Source: Actinomycetes bacterium
GTDB lineage: Bacteria > Actinomycetota > Humimicrobiia > Humimicrobiales > Humimicrobiaceae
DNA length: 28,812 bases
Direction: 5' to 3'
Assembly (NCBI GenBank): GCA_030603375.1
Contig: JAUVXY010000002.1
Span: 1-28,812 of the forward strand
Shown: in pieces, positions 1 through 6,920 of the stretch
Layout of the letters: each line of letters opens with the position of its first letter
Numbering within the stretch: the stretch's first letter is position 1
The notes under the pieces: model-generated
What the model was told of the DNA's origin: nothing
The model's input: only the letters and a program-made list of their open reading frames with translations
Database searches by the model: none
Translations under genes and position numbers: made by a program

Positions 1-176
1 GTAATTTTTCTTGTTTCCGGTTCCAGGTAAAAATCTGTTTCAGTGTATCCAGCAAAGTATAAAGTTACTTCTACTGTATTGGGCAAGCAGGCATTTAAAA
101 AGGGTAAAGCTGATATTAGGAAAAACAGAATTGCAAAAAAAGATAAAACTTTTATTTTTATCATATTTTTCTTCAT
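1..176 (-). CDS. GerMN-like domain lipoprotein, N-terminal part (cut by window edge)
   Basis: Reading the minus strand from the ATG at 176 gives 58 codons that run off the left edge. Residues 1-9 are Lys-rich (MKKNMIKIK), followed by a hydrophobic segment (about 10-28) and a lipobox ending in Cys30 (FLNAC). This is a lipoprotein signal peptide, so the product is probably anchored to the outer face of the membrane. Right after the Cys comes VEVTLYFAGYTETDFYLEPE, which resembles the start of a GerMN domain (typically a vtlYF segment followed by LvpE.R). GerMN domains occur in GerM and in other surface lipoproteins of Gram-positive-type bacteria. An AGGA lies about 10 nt before the ATG at 176; an in-frame ATG at 185 is an alternative but has its SD too close. 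The gene diverges from everything to its right. The domain call rests on about 25 residues. Confidence 0.6.
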   Translation of the reverse strand, partial: MKKNMIKIKVLSFFAILFFLISALPFLNACLPNTVEVTLYFAGYTETDFYLEPETRKI

Positions 177-196
177 TCCCGCCATTTCCTGCTAAC

Positions 197-231
197 AATT
201 TTATTCTTATTTAAGATATTAGAATAAAATT
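197..231. repeat. 11-bp perfect inverted repeat in the leader of the lipoprotein gene
   Basis: AATTTTATTCT (197-207) and AGAATAAAATT (221-231) are perfect reverse complements separated by 13 nt. The pair lies just upstream of the ribosome binding site of the leftward lipoprotein gene, so it could be an operator or an mRNA hairpin. It is entirely AT-rich apart from one base pair, so chance is possible. Confidence 0.4.
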
Positions 232-459
232 TTATTTTTGTATAGAATTAAAAAATTGGTATTTTAAATCCCGAAAGCTTAATCGGTAAGACGTGTAAGG
301 TAAAATTTTTATTACAAAATTATTTGCTAGATGCTATTATTATTTAAAGGCTAACCTCGGCAGGAATTTGCACAGGATTTGCTGTATTAACAATGTTTTG
401 GTAAAAAATAATTAAAGACAAGTAAAATTTTTTTTATATTGTTTTTAAAGAGGCAGTTG

Positions 460-981
460 ATGGATAGAAAAAAAGCATTGCTTGTGATAGACATGTTAAA
501 TGATTTCGTGACAGATGGGGCACCACTTAAAGTTCCCGGAATTAAAACTATTATCAAACCTATTATTAGAGAAATAGAAAAGGCCAGGAGACAGAGATGC
601 CCTGTTGTATATGTTTGTGACAGCCACAATAAAAATGACAGAGAATTTAAGATGTTTCCCCCTCATGCTGTTAAAAATACCGAAGGCGCAAAAATAATAA
701 ATGAACTAAAGCCGCAGGGGAGTGATATTATTGTAAGGAAAAGTACATATTCGGGATTTTTTAATACAGATTTGGATGGAATATTAAAAAAATTATTTGT
801 GGAAAAATTAATTGCTACAGGATGCGTTACCAATATCTGTATTCTTTACACAGTTTCAGGTGCGGTGCTCAGGGGATATAATGTAGATGTTGTCAAAGAT
901 GCTGTAATTGGACTGAATAAAAAAGATCATAAGTTTGCCCTTGAGCAAATGAAAAATATTTTAAAAGTGAACATAGTATAA
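460..981 (+). CDS. pncA: Isochorismatase-family hydrolase, probable nicotinamidase
   Basis: The 173-residue product has the cysteine hydrolase (isochorismatase) fold signatures: DMLNDF with the catalytic Asp at residue 11, a Lys in RKSTYSGFF, and the nucleophile Cys in ATGCVTNICILYT. Between them DSH and FPPH supply the Asp/His metal-ligand pattern typical of nicotinamidases, which deamidate nicotinamide to nicotinate. The next gene, 11 nt downstream, is nicotinate phosphoribosyltransferase, which uses that product. The pair therefore looks like an NAD-salvage operon, and this supports the specific call over a generic isochorismatase. The ATG at 460 is preceded by AAAGAGG at 6-nt spacing; an in-frame TTG at 439 lacks an SD and is less likely. 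Confidence 0.85.
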   Translation: MDRKKALLVIDMLNDFVTDGAPLKVPGIKTIIKPIIREIEKARRQRCPVVYVCDSHNKNDREFKMFPPHAVKNTEGAKIINELKPQGSDIIVRKSTYSGFFNTDLDGILKKLFVEKLIATGCVTNICILYTVSGAVLRGYNVDVVKDAVIGLNKKDHKFALEQMKNILKVNIV

Positions 982-992
982 GGATATGCAAA

Positions 993-2162
993 GTGTTTTT
1001 TATTGCAGATGAACAAGACATAAAAAATGGCAAAGTAACCGATATTTACTTTAAGAGAACAGAGAAAATACTAAAAGCTAAAAAAATTGATGTATCGGTA
1101 AAAGCTGAAGTTTTTTTAAAAAGTTTCCCTTTGGGTTATAACTGGGGAGTACTTGCTGGAATAGAAGAAGGCCTTAAATTGCTTTCTTCTATTGGCGATA
1201 TCTCAGTGAGATGTATGCCGGAGGGAACAGTATTTACAGATTATGAGCCTGTGATGGTTATAGAGGGCAAGTACTTAAACTTTGGAATTTACGAAACTTC
1301 CATATTAGGGTTCCTGTGCCATTCCAGCGGGATAGCTACTAAAGCTGCAAGATGTAAGTTAGCTGCAGGTGACAGGCCGGTATTTAATTTTGGGGCAAGA
1401 AGAGTACATCCTGCTGTAGCTCCAATGGTTGAAAGGTGTGCCTTTATTGGCGGAGCTGATGGAGTTTCTACGATTGCCGGTGCCGAAGCCATTGGGCTTG
1501 AGCCTGTCGGCACAATCCCTCATGCCTTAATTTTAATTATGGGCGATACTGTAAGGGCAACTAAGGCTTTTAACGAAATAATCAAACCAGGCGTTAACAG
1601 GATTTCCCTTATTGACACTTTTAACGATGAGAAGTTTGAGGCTATAAAAGTTTGCGAAGCGCTGGGTAAAAGTTTATTTGGAGTGAGACTTGATACTCCT
1701 TCCTCAAGAAGAGGAGATTTTAAGAAGATTCTTGAAGAAGTTAGATGGGAACTTGATATCAGGGGATATAAAGATATAAAGCTTGTAGTCAGCGGCGGGC
1801 TCGATGAAAATGATATCATCAAGCTAAATTGCATAGCAGATGCATATGGAATAGGGACATCTATAAGCGGAGCAAGAACAATAGATTTTTCCATGGATAT
1901 AGTAGAGATTGAGGGCGAAAAGATTGCAAAAAGAGGCAAGATGTCAGGTGCCAAAAAAGTAATAAGATGCGAAAATTGTTTTACGGATAAGGTTGTTTTG
2001 GATGGTGTGGAAGCTTCTGATTATAGGTGCGAGTTTTGCGGAGGCGGCTACAAAGATTTATTTGTGGATGCTATAAAAAACGGAGAATTGGCATATGAAT
2101 TTTTGCCTGCTTCAAAAATTAGGGAGAAAGTTTTAAACCAGTTTAAGTTTTTAGAGCTTTGA
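993..2162 (+). CDS. pncB: Nicotinate phosphoribosyltransferase, short form with C-terminal zinc knuckle
   Basis: The 389-residue protein matches nicotinate phosphoribosyltransferase, which joins nicotinate to PRPP to give nicotinate mononucleotide. Visible family signatures are FNFGARRVHPAVAPM, the segment GADGVSTIAGAEAIGLEPVG, and VRLDTPSSRRGD, with the phosphate-binding VSGGLDEN and GIGTSISGAR near the C-terminal side of the barrel. The C-terminus carries two CxxC pairs (about residues 326/329 and 346/349), as in the archaeal-type short NAPRTases such as that of Thermoplasma, where four cysteines form a zinc knuckle. The start is GTG at 993 with AAGGA 8 nt upstream; the nearby ATG at 986 is out of frame. 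It sits directly after the nicotinamidase-like gene, probably in one transcript. Confidence 0.9.
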   Translation: MFFIADEQDIKNGKVTDIYFKRTEKILKAKKIDVSVKAEVFLKSFPLGYNWGVLAGIEEGLKLLSSIGDISVRCMPEGTVFTDYEPVMVIEGKYLNFGIYETSILGFLCHSSGIATKAARCKLAAGDRPVFNFGARRVHPAVAPMVERCAFIGGADGVSTIAGAEAIGLEPVGTIPHALILIMGDTVRATKAFNEIIKPGVNRISLIDTFNDEKFEAIKVCEALGKSLFGVRLDTPSSRRGDFKKILEEVRWELDIRGYKDIKLVVSGGLDENDIIKLNCIADAYGIGTSISGARTIDFSMDIVEIEGEKIAKRGKMSGAKKVIRCENCFTDKVVLDGVEASDYRCEFCGGGYKDLFVDAIKNGELAYEFLPASKIREKVLNQFKFLEL

Positions 2163-2185
2163 CTATAAAATTCAGGAGGTAATAT

Positions 2186-2860
2186 ATGGGTGTAAAATTG
2201 TTTTTAATGAGACATGGGCAGACAGTTTGGAATTTAGAAGGCAGGTATCAGGGTGCCAAAGATACTGCTTTGACGGATGTAGGTTTAAAGCAGGCAGAAC
2301 TTGCATCAAAATATCTATCAAAGGTTAAATTTTCATCTGTATACAGCAGTCCGCTAAAGAGAGCTATGGATACAGCAAATATTATAACTGCAAACAAAAA
2401 TGCCTGTGTGGTGGTAAGAGAGAACCTGAAGGAAATAAATTTTGGTAAGTGGGAAGGGATGAAATTTGAGGAAATAAATGCAAAATATAAAGATGATTAC
2501 ATGGGATGGCTTGAAGACCCTTTTCAAAATCCTCCTACCGGAGGAGAAACCTTTGGATGTTTTACTAAAAGAACACTGGGAGAAATTAACCATATAATTG
2601 AGGCAAGCGATGACGGAACAAGCATAGCTGTTGTAACTCATGGCGGAGTAATAGTTTCTCTCCTGGTTTATTGGCTAAAAATACCTGTTTCAAGATGGAG
2701 ATCTATCATACAAAGGCAGGGAGCAATAAATATAGTAGTGGTTGACAAAGGGTTCCCTTATATTTCACAGATAAATTATACAGGTCATCTGAATCCTGTA
2801 TACAGCAACAATGAAGATAAAGTTATAGAAATTTATAGCAGCCTCAAGGATGATTGTTAA
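2186..2860 (+). CDS. Histidine phosphatase family protein (phosphoglycerate mutase-like)
   Basis: This 224-residue protein has the RHG signature LMRHGQTVWN, with His10 as the predicted phosphohistidine acceptor, then YSSPLKRAMDTA, GKWEGM and a second catalytic His in VVTHGG. These are the marks of the histidine phosphatase superfamily, GpmB/CobC branch. The substrate cannot be fixed: the branch includes alpha-ribazole phosphatase, broad phosphomonoesterases and cofactor-dependent mutases. The segment GGETFGCFTKRTL is typical of the CobC/GpmB-like group. A very strong SD (AGGAGG) precedes the ATG. It follows pncB by 23 nt and may share its transcript, but no cobalamin genes are present to support a CobC role. 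Confidence 0.85.
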   Translation: MGVKLFLMRHGQTVWNLEGRYQGAKDTALTDVGLKQAELASKYLSKVKFSSVYSSPLKRAMDTANIITANKNACVVVRENLKEINFGKWEGMKFEEINAKYKDDYMGWLEDPFQNPPTGGETFGCFTKRTLGEINHIIEASDDGTSIAVVTHGGVIVSLLVYWLKIPVSRWRSIIQRQGAINIVVVDKGFPYISQINYTGHLNPVYSNNEDKVIEIYSSLKDDC

Positions 2861-2936
2861 ATTTATGTAACTTAGAAAATATGGAAAATTGAGATAAATA
2901 ATTTTAATTGGAATAAGTATTAGGAGGTGCAGACAG

Positions 2937-3812
2937 ATGGAAAATAATACAGAAGCAGCCGGGATAGCTGTGGGCAATATTTTTCAAAATTTAAAAAGCA
3001 ATTGGATTAACATTGTAATAGTACTGGCAGTATTTTTAATTATTATTATTATCGTAAGGCTGGTTTCAAAAAGAATAAAAAAATTATTTAACAAGAAAAT
3101 AAGCGATGAAAAAATTGAGATAAAAAAACGAACCTTTACTTTTACCAGTGTTGTGTCTAATTTAATTATAGTAGTAAGCGCTGTGTTTGCTGCTCTAATA
3201 ATAGCCAGTGAATTAGGAATTGAGATTACTCCAATACTAGCTGGTGCCGGGGTGATGGGTATCGTTATTGGTTTTGGAGCACAAAGTTTTGTAAAAGATT
3301 TGATAAATGGGACATTTATGCTATTCGAGCAGTGGTTTCAAATAGATGATGTGATAACAGTCGGTGATACTTCGGGAACCGTAGAAAGGTTTAACCTGAG
3401 AACCACAGTGATAAGGGATATTGAAGGTACGGTTCACTATATTCCAAATGGTGAGATAACTAAATTAAGTAATCGTACACAACTATGGTCCAGAGCTTTA
3501 GTAGAGGTTAGTGTACATTATAAAGAAAATACAGATAGAGTTGTAGAAGTTTTAGAAAATATATTTGATGAGCTAATGGATGATAAAGGATACAGAAAAG
3601 TAATACTGGAAAAGCCAAAGGTGCTTGGAGATGGTGGAATAAGCGAGCTTGGAGACTCAGCAGTTAAGTTTAAAATAATATGTAAGGTAAAAGCTGGAAA
3701 TCAATGGACAATTGGAAGACAGATAAGAAAGAGGATAAAAGATAAATTTGATCAGGAGGGTATAGAAATCCCGTATCCCTGCACAAATATTTATATGAGG
3801 AATGAAGGCTAA
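2937..3812 (+). CDS. mscS: Small-conductance mechanosensitive channel, MscS family
   Basis: The 291-residue membrane protein has an N-terminal helix (about 22-43), a second helix (about 68-92) and the characteristic pore-lining helix region with ILAGAGVMGIVIGFGAQSFV followed by KDLINGTFMLFE. The Gly/Ala-rich packing and the GFGAQ motif are the MscS signature. A beta-domain follows (IDDVITVGDTSGTVERFNLR, then YIPNGEI), and the C-terminal cytoplasmic domain ends near IPYP. Members of this family open under membrane tension and relieve hypo-osmotic stress. The ATG is preceded by AGGAGGTG at 7-nt spacing. The gene follows the phosphatase by 76 nt and precedes a 273-nt gap with the rpsF promoter. 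Confidence 0.92.
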   Translation: MENNTEAAGIAVGNIFQNLKSNWINIVIVLAVFLIIIIIVRLVSKRIKKLFNKKISDEKIEIKKRTFTFTSVVSNLIIVVSAVFAALIIASELGIEITPILAGAGVMGIVIGFGAQSFVKDLINGTFMLFEQWFQIDDVITVGDTSGTVERFNLRTTVIRDIEGTVHYIPNGEITKLSNRTQLWSRALVEVSVHYKENTDRVVEVLENIFDELMDDKGYRKVILEKPKVLGDGGISELGDSAVKFKIICKVKAGNQWTIGRQIRKRIKDKFDQEGIEIPYPCTNIYMRNEG

Positions 3813-3813
3813 G

Positions 3814-3868
3814 CTATTCACAATACCTTATCATTTGATGTTTGCCTCAGGCAGGGTTTGTAGAATAG
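3814..3868 (+). other. Possible structured RNA element after mscS (nested inverted repeats)
   Basis: CTATTC-ACAA (3814-3823) can pair with TTGT-a-GAATAG (3858-3868), giving about 10 bp with one bulged A. Inside are two smaller hairpins: TATC/GATG (3829-3840, weak) and TGCC-tca-GGCA (3843-3853). The arrangement resembles a three-way junction in the 3' UTR of mscS. There is no U-tract after it, so it is not a standard intrinsic terminator. Function is unknown. Confidence 0.3.
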
Positions 3869-3908
3869 TGCCAACACAGACAAACAACAACACCAGATAA
3901 ATAATTAT

Positions 3909-3935
3909 TTGATTATTAGTTTTAAATGTTATAAT
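3909..3935 (+). promoter_or_regulatory. Possible upstream promoter for the rpsF operon
   Basis: A perfect TATAAT (3930-3935) is preceded by TTGATT (3909-3914) at 15-nt spacing, which is slightly short. It would add about 60 nt to the rpsF leader compared with the stronger promoter at 3973. Confidence 0.35.
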
Positions 3936-3972
3936 ATCCCATAGCGTAAAGCATTTAAAAAAAGAATAAAGC

Positions 3973-4000
3973 TTGACAACTAAATATTTAAATATATCAT
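3973..4000 (+). promoter_or_regulatory. Sigma-70-type promoter of the rpsF operon
   Basis: Consensus TTGACA (3973-3978) and TATCAT (3995-4000, 5 of 6 matches) are separated by 16 nt. Transcription would begin near 4006-4008, immediately before the 12-bp hairpin at 4012-4046 and about 80 nt upstream of the rpsF start. Confidence 0.75.
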
Positions 4001-4011
4001 ATTATGCTTCT

Positions 4012-4064
4012 GTTCTATTTAATGGGAATACATGATTAAGTAGAACCTAATTAACAAGTATTAG
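4012..4064 (+). promoter_or_regulatory. rpsF mRNA leader with 12-bp hairpin plus adjacent 5-bp hairpin
   Basis: Positions 4012-4023 pair without interruption with 4035-4046 (one U-G pair), leaving an 11-nt loop GGGAATACATG. The next base starts a second hairpin, CTAAT (4047-4051) with ATTAG (4060-4064), so the two could stack end to end. A short CC-ATA-GG pairing (4066-4072) then overlaps the AGGGGG ribosome binding site. Many bacteria autoregulate this operon through S6:S18 binding to the rpsF leader, so an autoregulatory structure is a reasonable inference. However, I do not see the CCG bulge described for that motif. Confidence 0.55.
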
Positions 4065-4085
4065 TCCATAGGGGGTTTGCTGTAA

Positions 4086-4373
4086 ATGAGAAAATATGAA
4101 TTAATGATTATATACGATCCTTCTCTCGAGGAGGATGGAGTCACAAAAGAGCTGTCCAAAACTATTTCCTTAATAGAAAAAGAAAATGGTGAAATTGTAG
4201 ACAAAGAAATTTTGGGCATAAAAAAGCTTGCCTATTCTATAAAACACTTAGATAGCGGATACTACTGCTTACTCAATTTTGATTGTGACGATAAAGTCAT
4301 TTCTGAAATAAATAGAATAAATAAAATTAATGACAAGGTTCTAAGGCATATTGTTACAAGAAGAAATGACTGA
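4086..4373 (+). CDS. rpsF: 30S ribosomal protein S6
   Basis: The 95-residue protein begins MRKYELMIIYDPSL and contains the S6 pattern KKLAYSIKHLDSGYY and VLRHIVTR, matching the usual length of about 95 residues. S6 binds 16S rRNA in the platform as a heterodimer with S18, whose gene lies two genes downstream. The usual Trp before the Gly-Lys-Arg/Lys stretch is Leu here (EILGIKKLAYSI). The SD is AGGGGG about 10 nt before the ATG. The gene heads the operon rpsF-ssb-rpsR, the order found in B. subtilis and many other bacteria. Confidence 0.97.
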   Translation: MRKYELMIIYDPSLEEDGVTKELSKTISLIEKENGEIVDKEILGIKKLAYSIKHLDSGYYCLLNFDCDDKVISEINRINKINDKVLRHIVTRRND

Positions 4374-4414
4374 AATTAATTTTTAGGAATTAAATAATAA
4401 GAAGGTGGTAGGCA

Positions 4415-4870
4415 ATGGCTCTTAGTGTAAATAACGTAGTTGTGCTTGGAAACCTGACGAGGGATCCAGAACTCAGGTTTACGCCTAACGGTACTCCTGT
4501 GGCAGGGTTTGGGCTGGCAGTTAATAGGAGATATCAGAACAAAAAATCTGGAGAGTGGGTAGAAGATACATCGTTTTTTAATGTTACTGTTTGGTTTAAG
4601 CTTGCTGAAAATTGTGCAGAAAGTTTGAGCAAGGGCGACAGGGTTCTTGTGAGTGGGAGGCTTTCACAAAGAGGCTGGGAAGATAAGGATGGACAGAAAA
4701 AATCAGTTGTAGAAATAATTGCAAGCGCAGTGGCCCCTAGTCTTGAATTTGCTTCATGCAAGATAGAAAAAAATCCAAAAATGGATGCAGGTAGTGTAAC
4801 TTCCAGTGCTAAAACAAGAAATAATGAAAAAGAAGAACTTGATTTTACTGACGAAGACATACCATTTTAA
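4415..4870 (+). CDS. ssb: Single-stranded DNA-binding protein
   Basis: The 151-residue product has an N-terminal OB fold: NNVVVLGNLTRDPELRFTPN, then FFNVTVWFKLAE and KGDRVLVSGRLSQRGWED. A flexible linker leads to the acidic tail DFTDEDIPF, the conserved tip that recruits replication and repair proteins. It coats single-stranded DNA during replication, recombination and repair. GAAGGTGG lies 6 nt before the ATG. It sits between the S6 and S18 genes, and dnaB follows downstream in the same block. Confidence 0.97.
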   Translation: MALSVNNVVVLGNLTRDPELRFTPNGTPVAGFGLAVNRRYQNKKSGEWVEDTSFFNVTVWFKLAENCAESLSKGDRVLVSGRLSQRGWEDKDGQKKSVVEIIASAVAPSLEFASCKIEKNPKMDAGSVTSSAKTRNNEKEELDFTDEDIPF

Positions 4871-4910
4871 AATTAAATTAACTAATATTAGTAAAAAGGA
4901 GTGGTACTGA

Positions 4911-5201
4911 TTGGCTAAAAGAAGAAGTAGTAGAAACGAAAATAGAAGAGATAAAAGCGAAAATAACTCAAAAATGTCATTATTTAACTTGCGGCAGAGA
5001 AAGAGATACTGTTATTTTTGTAAACAAGGCATTGATCACATTGATTATAAAGAGGTAGCTTTATTGAGAAGATATATTTCAGACAAGGGTAAAATAAGGC
5101 CCAGGAGGGTAACTGGTAATTGTATTCAGCATCAAAAGAAAGTGGCTATAGCTATAAAGAGAGCAAGAGAAGTAGCACTTATACCTTATTTTAATAGATA
5201 A
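4911..5201 (+). CDS. rpsR: 30S ribosomal protein S18
   Basis: The 96-residue basic protein contains the S18 core: RKRYCYFCKQGIDHIDYKEV, LLRRYISDKGKIRPRRVTG and KVAIAIKRAREVALIPY. The first 25 residues are an Arg/Asn/Ser-rich extension, making it longer than the usual 75-80 residues. S18 sits on the platform beside S6. The start is TTG at 4911, supported by AAGGAG 9 nt upstream and by the reading MAKRRSS. The CxxC in the core is the only Cys pair visible, so a full zinc site is not evident. Confidence 0.95.
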   Translation: MAKRRSSRNENRRDKSENNSKMSLFNLRQRKRYCYFCKQGIDHIDYKEVALLRRYISDKGKIRPRRVTGNCIQHQKKVAIAIKRAREVALIPYFNR

Positions 5202-5232
5202 TAGGTTAAAATTAATTAATGAATAATAAAAA

Positions 5233-6228
5233 TTGAGATGTCCTTTGATAATTGATGATTTAAGCACTTCTAACATAAAAAAATTAAATCTTGCGCTGTT
5301 AATACTGGTTACATTTCTAAGCATGATCGCGACTATATTTTTACCGTTTTTTGGGTTTTTATGGTTAGCGATCCTGCCTATTCCTACGGCATTGCTGTTG
5401 CTTTCAGGAAGAAAGAGAGATAGTGCGATTTGTGCAGTACTGGGAATAGCACCTCTATTTTTTTTAGATTATATGCTGGGCATAGTTGCTCTAGTCCTGA
5501 TAGCTGTTGTATCTTTTATATATAAAATTTATATTGATAGAGATAAAAGTGCATTGTTTGCTGTCGGAAATATATTTTTAGCTTTTTTCGGAATTGCAAT
5601 ATTATATATTTTAATAGCGTCAGTCTTAGGCGGCATTAATGTTGTAACCGAATTCTTTAAGAGTTATAGTGGCTATATAGATAACTTGCAAAATGATATT
5701 GTTATTAAAAAATACGCCAGTCTTGTGGCTATGGATGAGGTTCAATTTAATTCTGTTATAGAGCAATCTCAAAAACTTTTAAAGTTTATTCCATATTTGC
5801 TTCCTGGTGTCTGGATTGTATGCTGTATTTGCAGCAGCATTATGAATTATTTTATAAGTTCCATAGTTTTTAAGAAGCAAGGTATAAACATTAAATCCTC
5901 TTTAGCCTTTAAGAAATGGGACATTCGATGGTATTATTGCTGGGGAATTATAATTGGGTTAATATTGGTTTTGATACCTAATTTTAATGCAAGTTTAGAC
6001 ATGTTTGTTGATGTGGCCGGCTATAATTTTTTAATTGTATTTGGATTTCTATATTCTGTAATCGGGGTATCTGTGATAGTGGGAATTTTTGATAGGTTTA
6101 ACATACCTATTGTGTGGAGGATAATGATTTTTATTATATTTGGCATGTTTGTTGTTTTTATCTTTATTTTGCCTGTTATCGGACTTATAGATATATGGGC
6201 CAATTTCAGGAAATTAGATAGAGGTTAA
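5233..6228 (+). CDS. DUF2232 (YybS-like) multi-pass membrane protein
   Basis: The product of about 331 residues is almost entirely hydrophobic, with roughly eight predicted membrane spans. The C-terminal pattern, with WRIMIFIIFGMFVVFIFILP followed by IGLIDIWANFRKL, matches the DUF2232/YybS family, whose position between rpsR and rplI is conserved in Bacillota. Function is not established. In B. subtilis the neighbour on the rplI side is gdpP, a c-di-AMP phosphodiesterase, and it is absent here. The start is uncertain: TTG at 5233 or TTG at 5245 are both possible and neither has a clear SD. Confidence 0.82.
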   Translation: MRCPLIIDDLSTSNIKKLNLALLILVTFLSMIATIFLPFFGFLWLAILPIPTALLLLSGRKRDSAICAVLGIAPLFFLDYMLGIVALVLIAVVSFIYKIYIDRDKSALFAVGNIFLAFFGIAILYILIASVLGGINVVTEFFKSYSGYIDNLQNDIVIKKYASLVAMDEVQFNSVIEQSQKLLKFIPYLLPGVWIVCCICSSIMNYFISSIVFKKQGINIKSSLAFKKWDIRWYYCWGIIIGLILVLIPNFNASLDMFVDVAGYNFLIVFGFLYSVIGVSVIVGIFDRFNIPIVWRIMIFIIFGMFVVFIFILPVIGLIDIWANFRKLDRG

Positions 6229-6258
6229 AAAATCTTGAACAGAGAATAGGAGAGAAAA

Positions 6259-6861
6259 TTGAAAATTATATTAACTAAAGACTTTGAAAATTTAGGAAGC
6301 CTGGGAGATATACTGGAGGTTAAAGATGGCTATGCTAACAATTTTTTAATACCCAGAGAAATAGCTGTATGTGCAACTAAAGGTAATATCAAACAGATGG
6401 AAATTGTGAAAAAATCTGTAATGAAAAAAGAAGCTAAGAATATTGAAGAAGCAAAGCAAATTGCTGAAAGATTGGAAAATCTTGAACTTAGTTTTAAGGT
6501 TAAGACGAGTTCAGAAGGGAAGCTTTATGGTTCTGTAACCAGCAAAGATATTGCGGATAGAATCTTTAAGGAGAGAAAAGTTGAAATAGATAAAAAGAAG
6601 ATAGAATTTGAAGGTCCCTTGAAAGAAGTCGGATCGTATGATGTTGTAATAAGGTTATATAAGGATGTTAAAAGTAATGTCAAAGTTACGTTAGAAGGCG
6701 ATAGCAAGTCAAAGGAAGGTAAAGAAAAATCTGAAGCCGAAGACCTTTCGAAAGAAAAAGATGAACACGGAAAAGATTCAGGCAATAAGGATGAAACCGG
6801 GGATATCAAAGAGCCAGCAAAAGAAAAAGATGTTAAAGCGAAAAAGAAAAGTAAGTCTTAG
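6259..6861 (+). CDS. rplI: 50S ribosomal protein L9 with long charged C-terminal tail
   Basis: Residues 1-148 are a complete L9. The N-terminal domain carries the signature LGDILEVKDGYANNFLIPRE, a central helix follows (about 41-75), and the C-terminal domain ends near VIRLYKDVKSNVKVTLEG. L9 binds 23S rRNA near the L1 stalk. After residue 148 there is an extra tail of about 50 residues made almost only of Lys, Glu, Asp, Ser and Gly, ending KAKKKSKS, which is likely disordered. The start is TTG at 6259 with AGGAGAG just upstream. It is followed by dnaB, as in many bacteria. Confidence 0.95.
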   Translation: MKIILTKDFENLGSLGDILEVKDGYANNFLIPREIAVCATKGNIKQMEIVKKSVMKKEAKNIEEAKQIAERLENLELSFKVKTSSEGKLYGSVTSKDIADRIFKERKVEIDKKKIEFEGPLKEVGSYDVVIRLYKDVKSNVKVTLEGDSKSKEGKEKSEAEDLSKEKDEHGKDSGNKDETGDIKEPAKEKDVKAKKKSKS

Positions 6862-6920
6862 GGACTGAAAATTGTTAAGAATAAAAAATTACAGGGGAGT
6901 TTAAAAGAACTTAATTAAAA

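Noticed and set aside
11..214. Plus-strand open frame of 67 codons at the left edge
   Set aside because: It lies opposite the lipoprotein signal peptide, has no SD and no recognisable protein features; the minus-strand reading explains the DNA better.
271..286. CCGA-N8-TCGG inverted repeat with a central AAGCTT
   Set aside because: The arms are only 4 bp, and nothing ties them to a known site.
402..436. A-tract/T-tract hairpin before pncA
   Set aside because: It is a pairing of simple A and T runs expected by chance in such AT-rich DNA.
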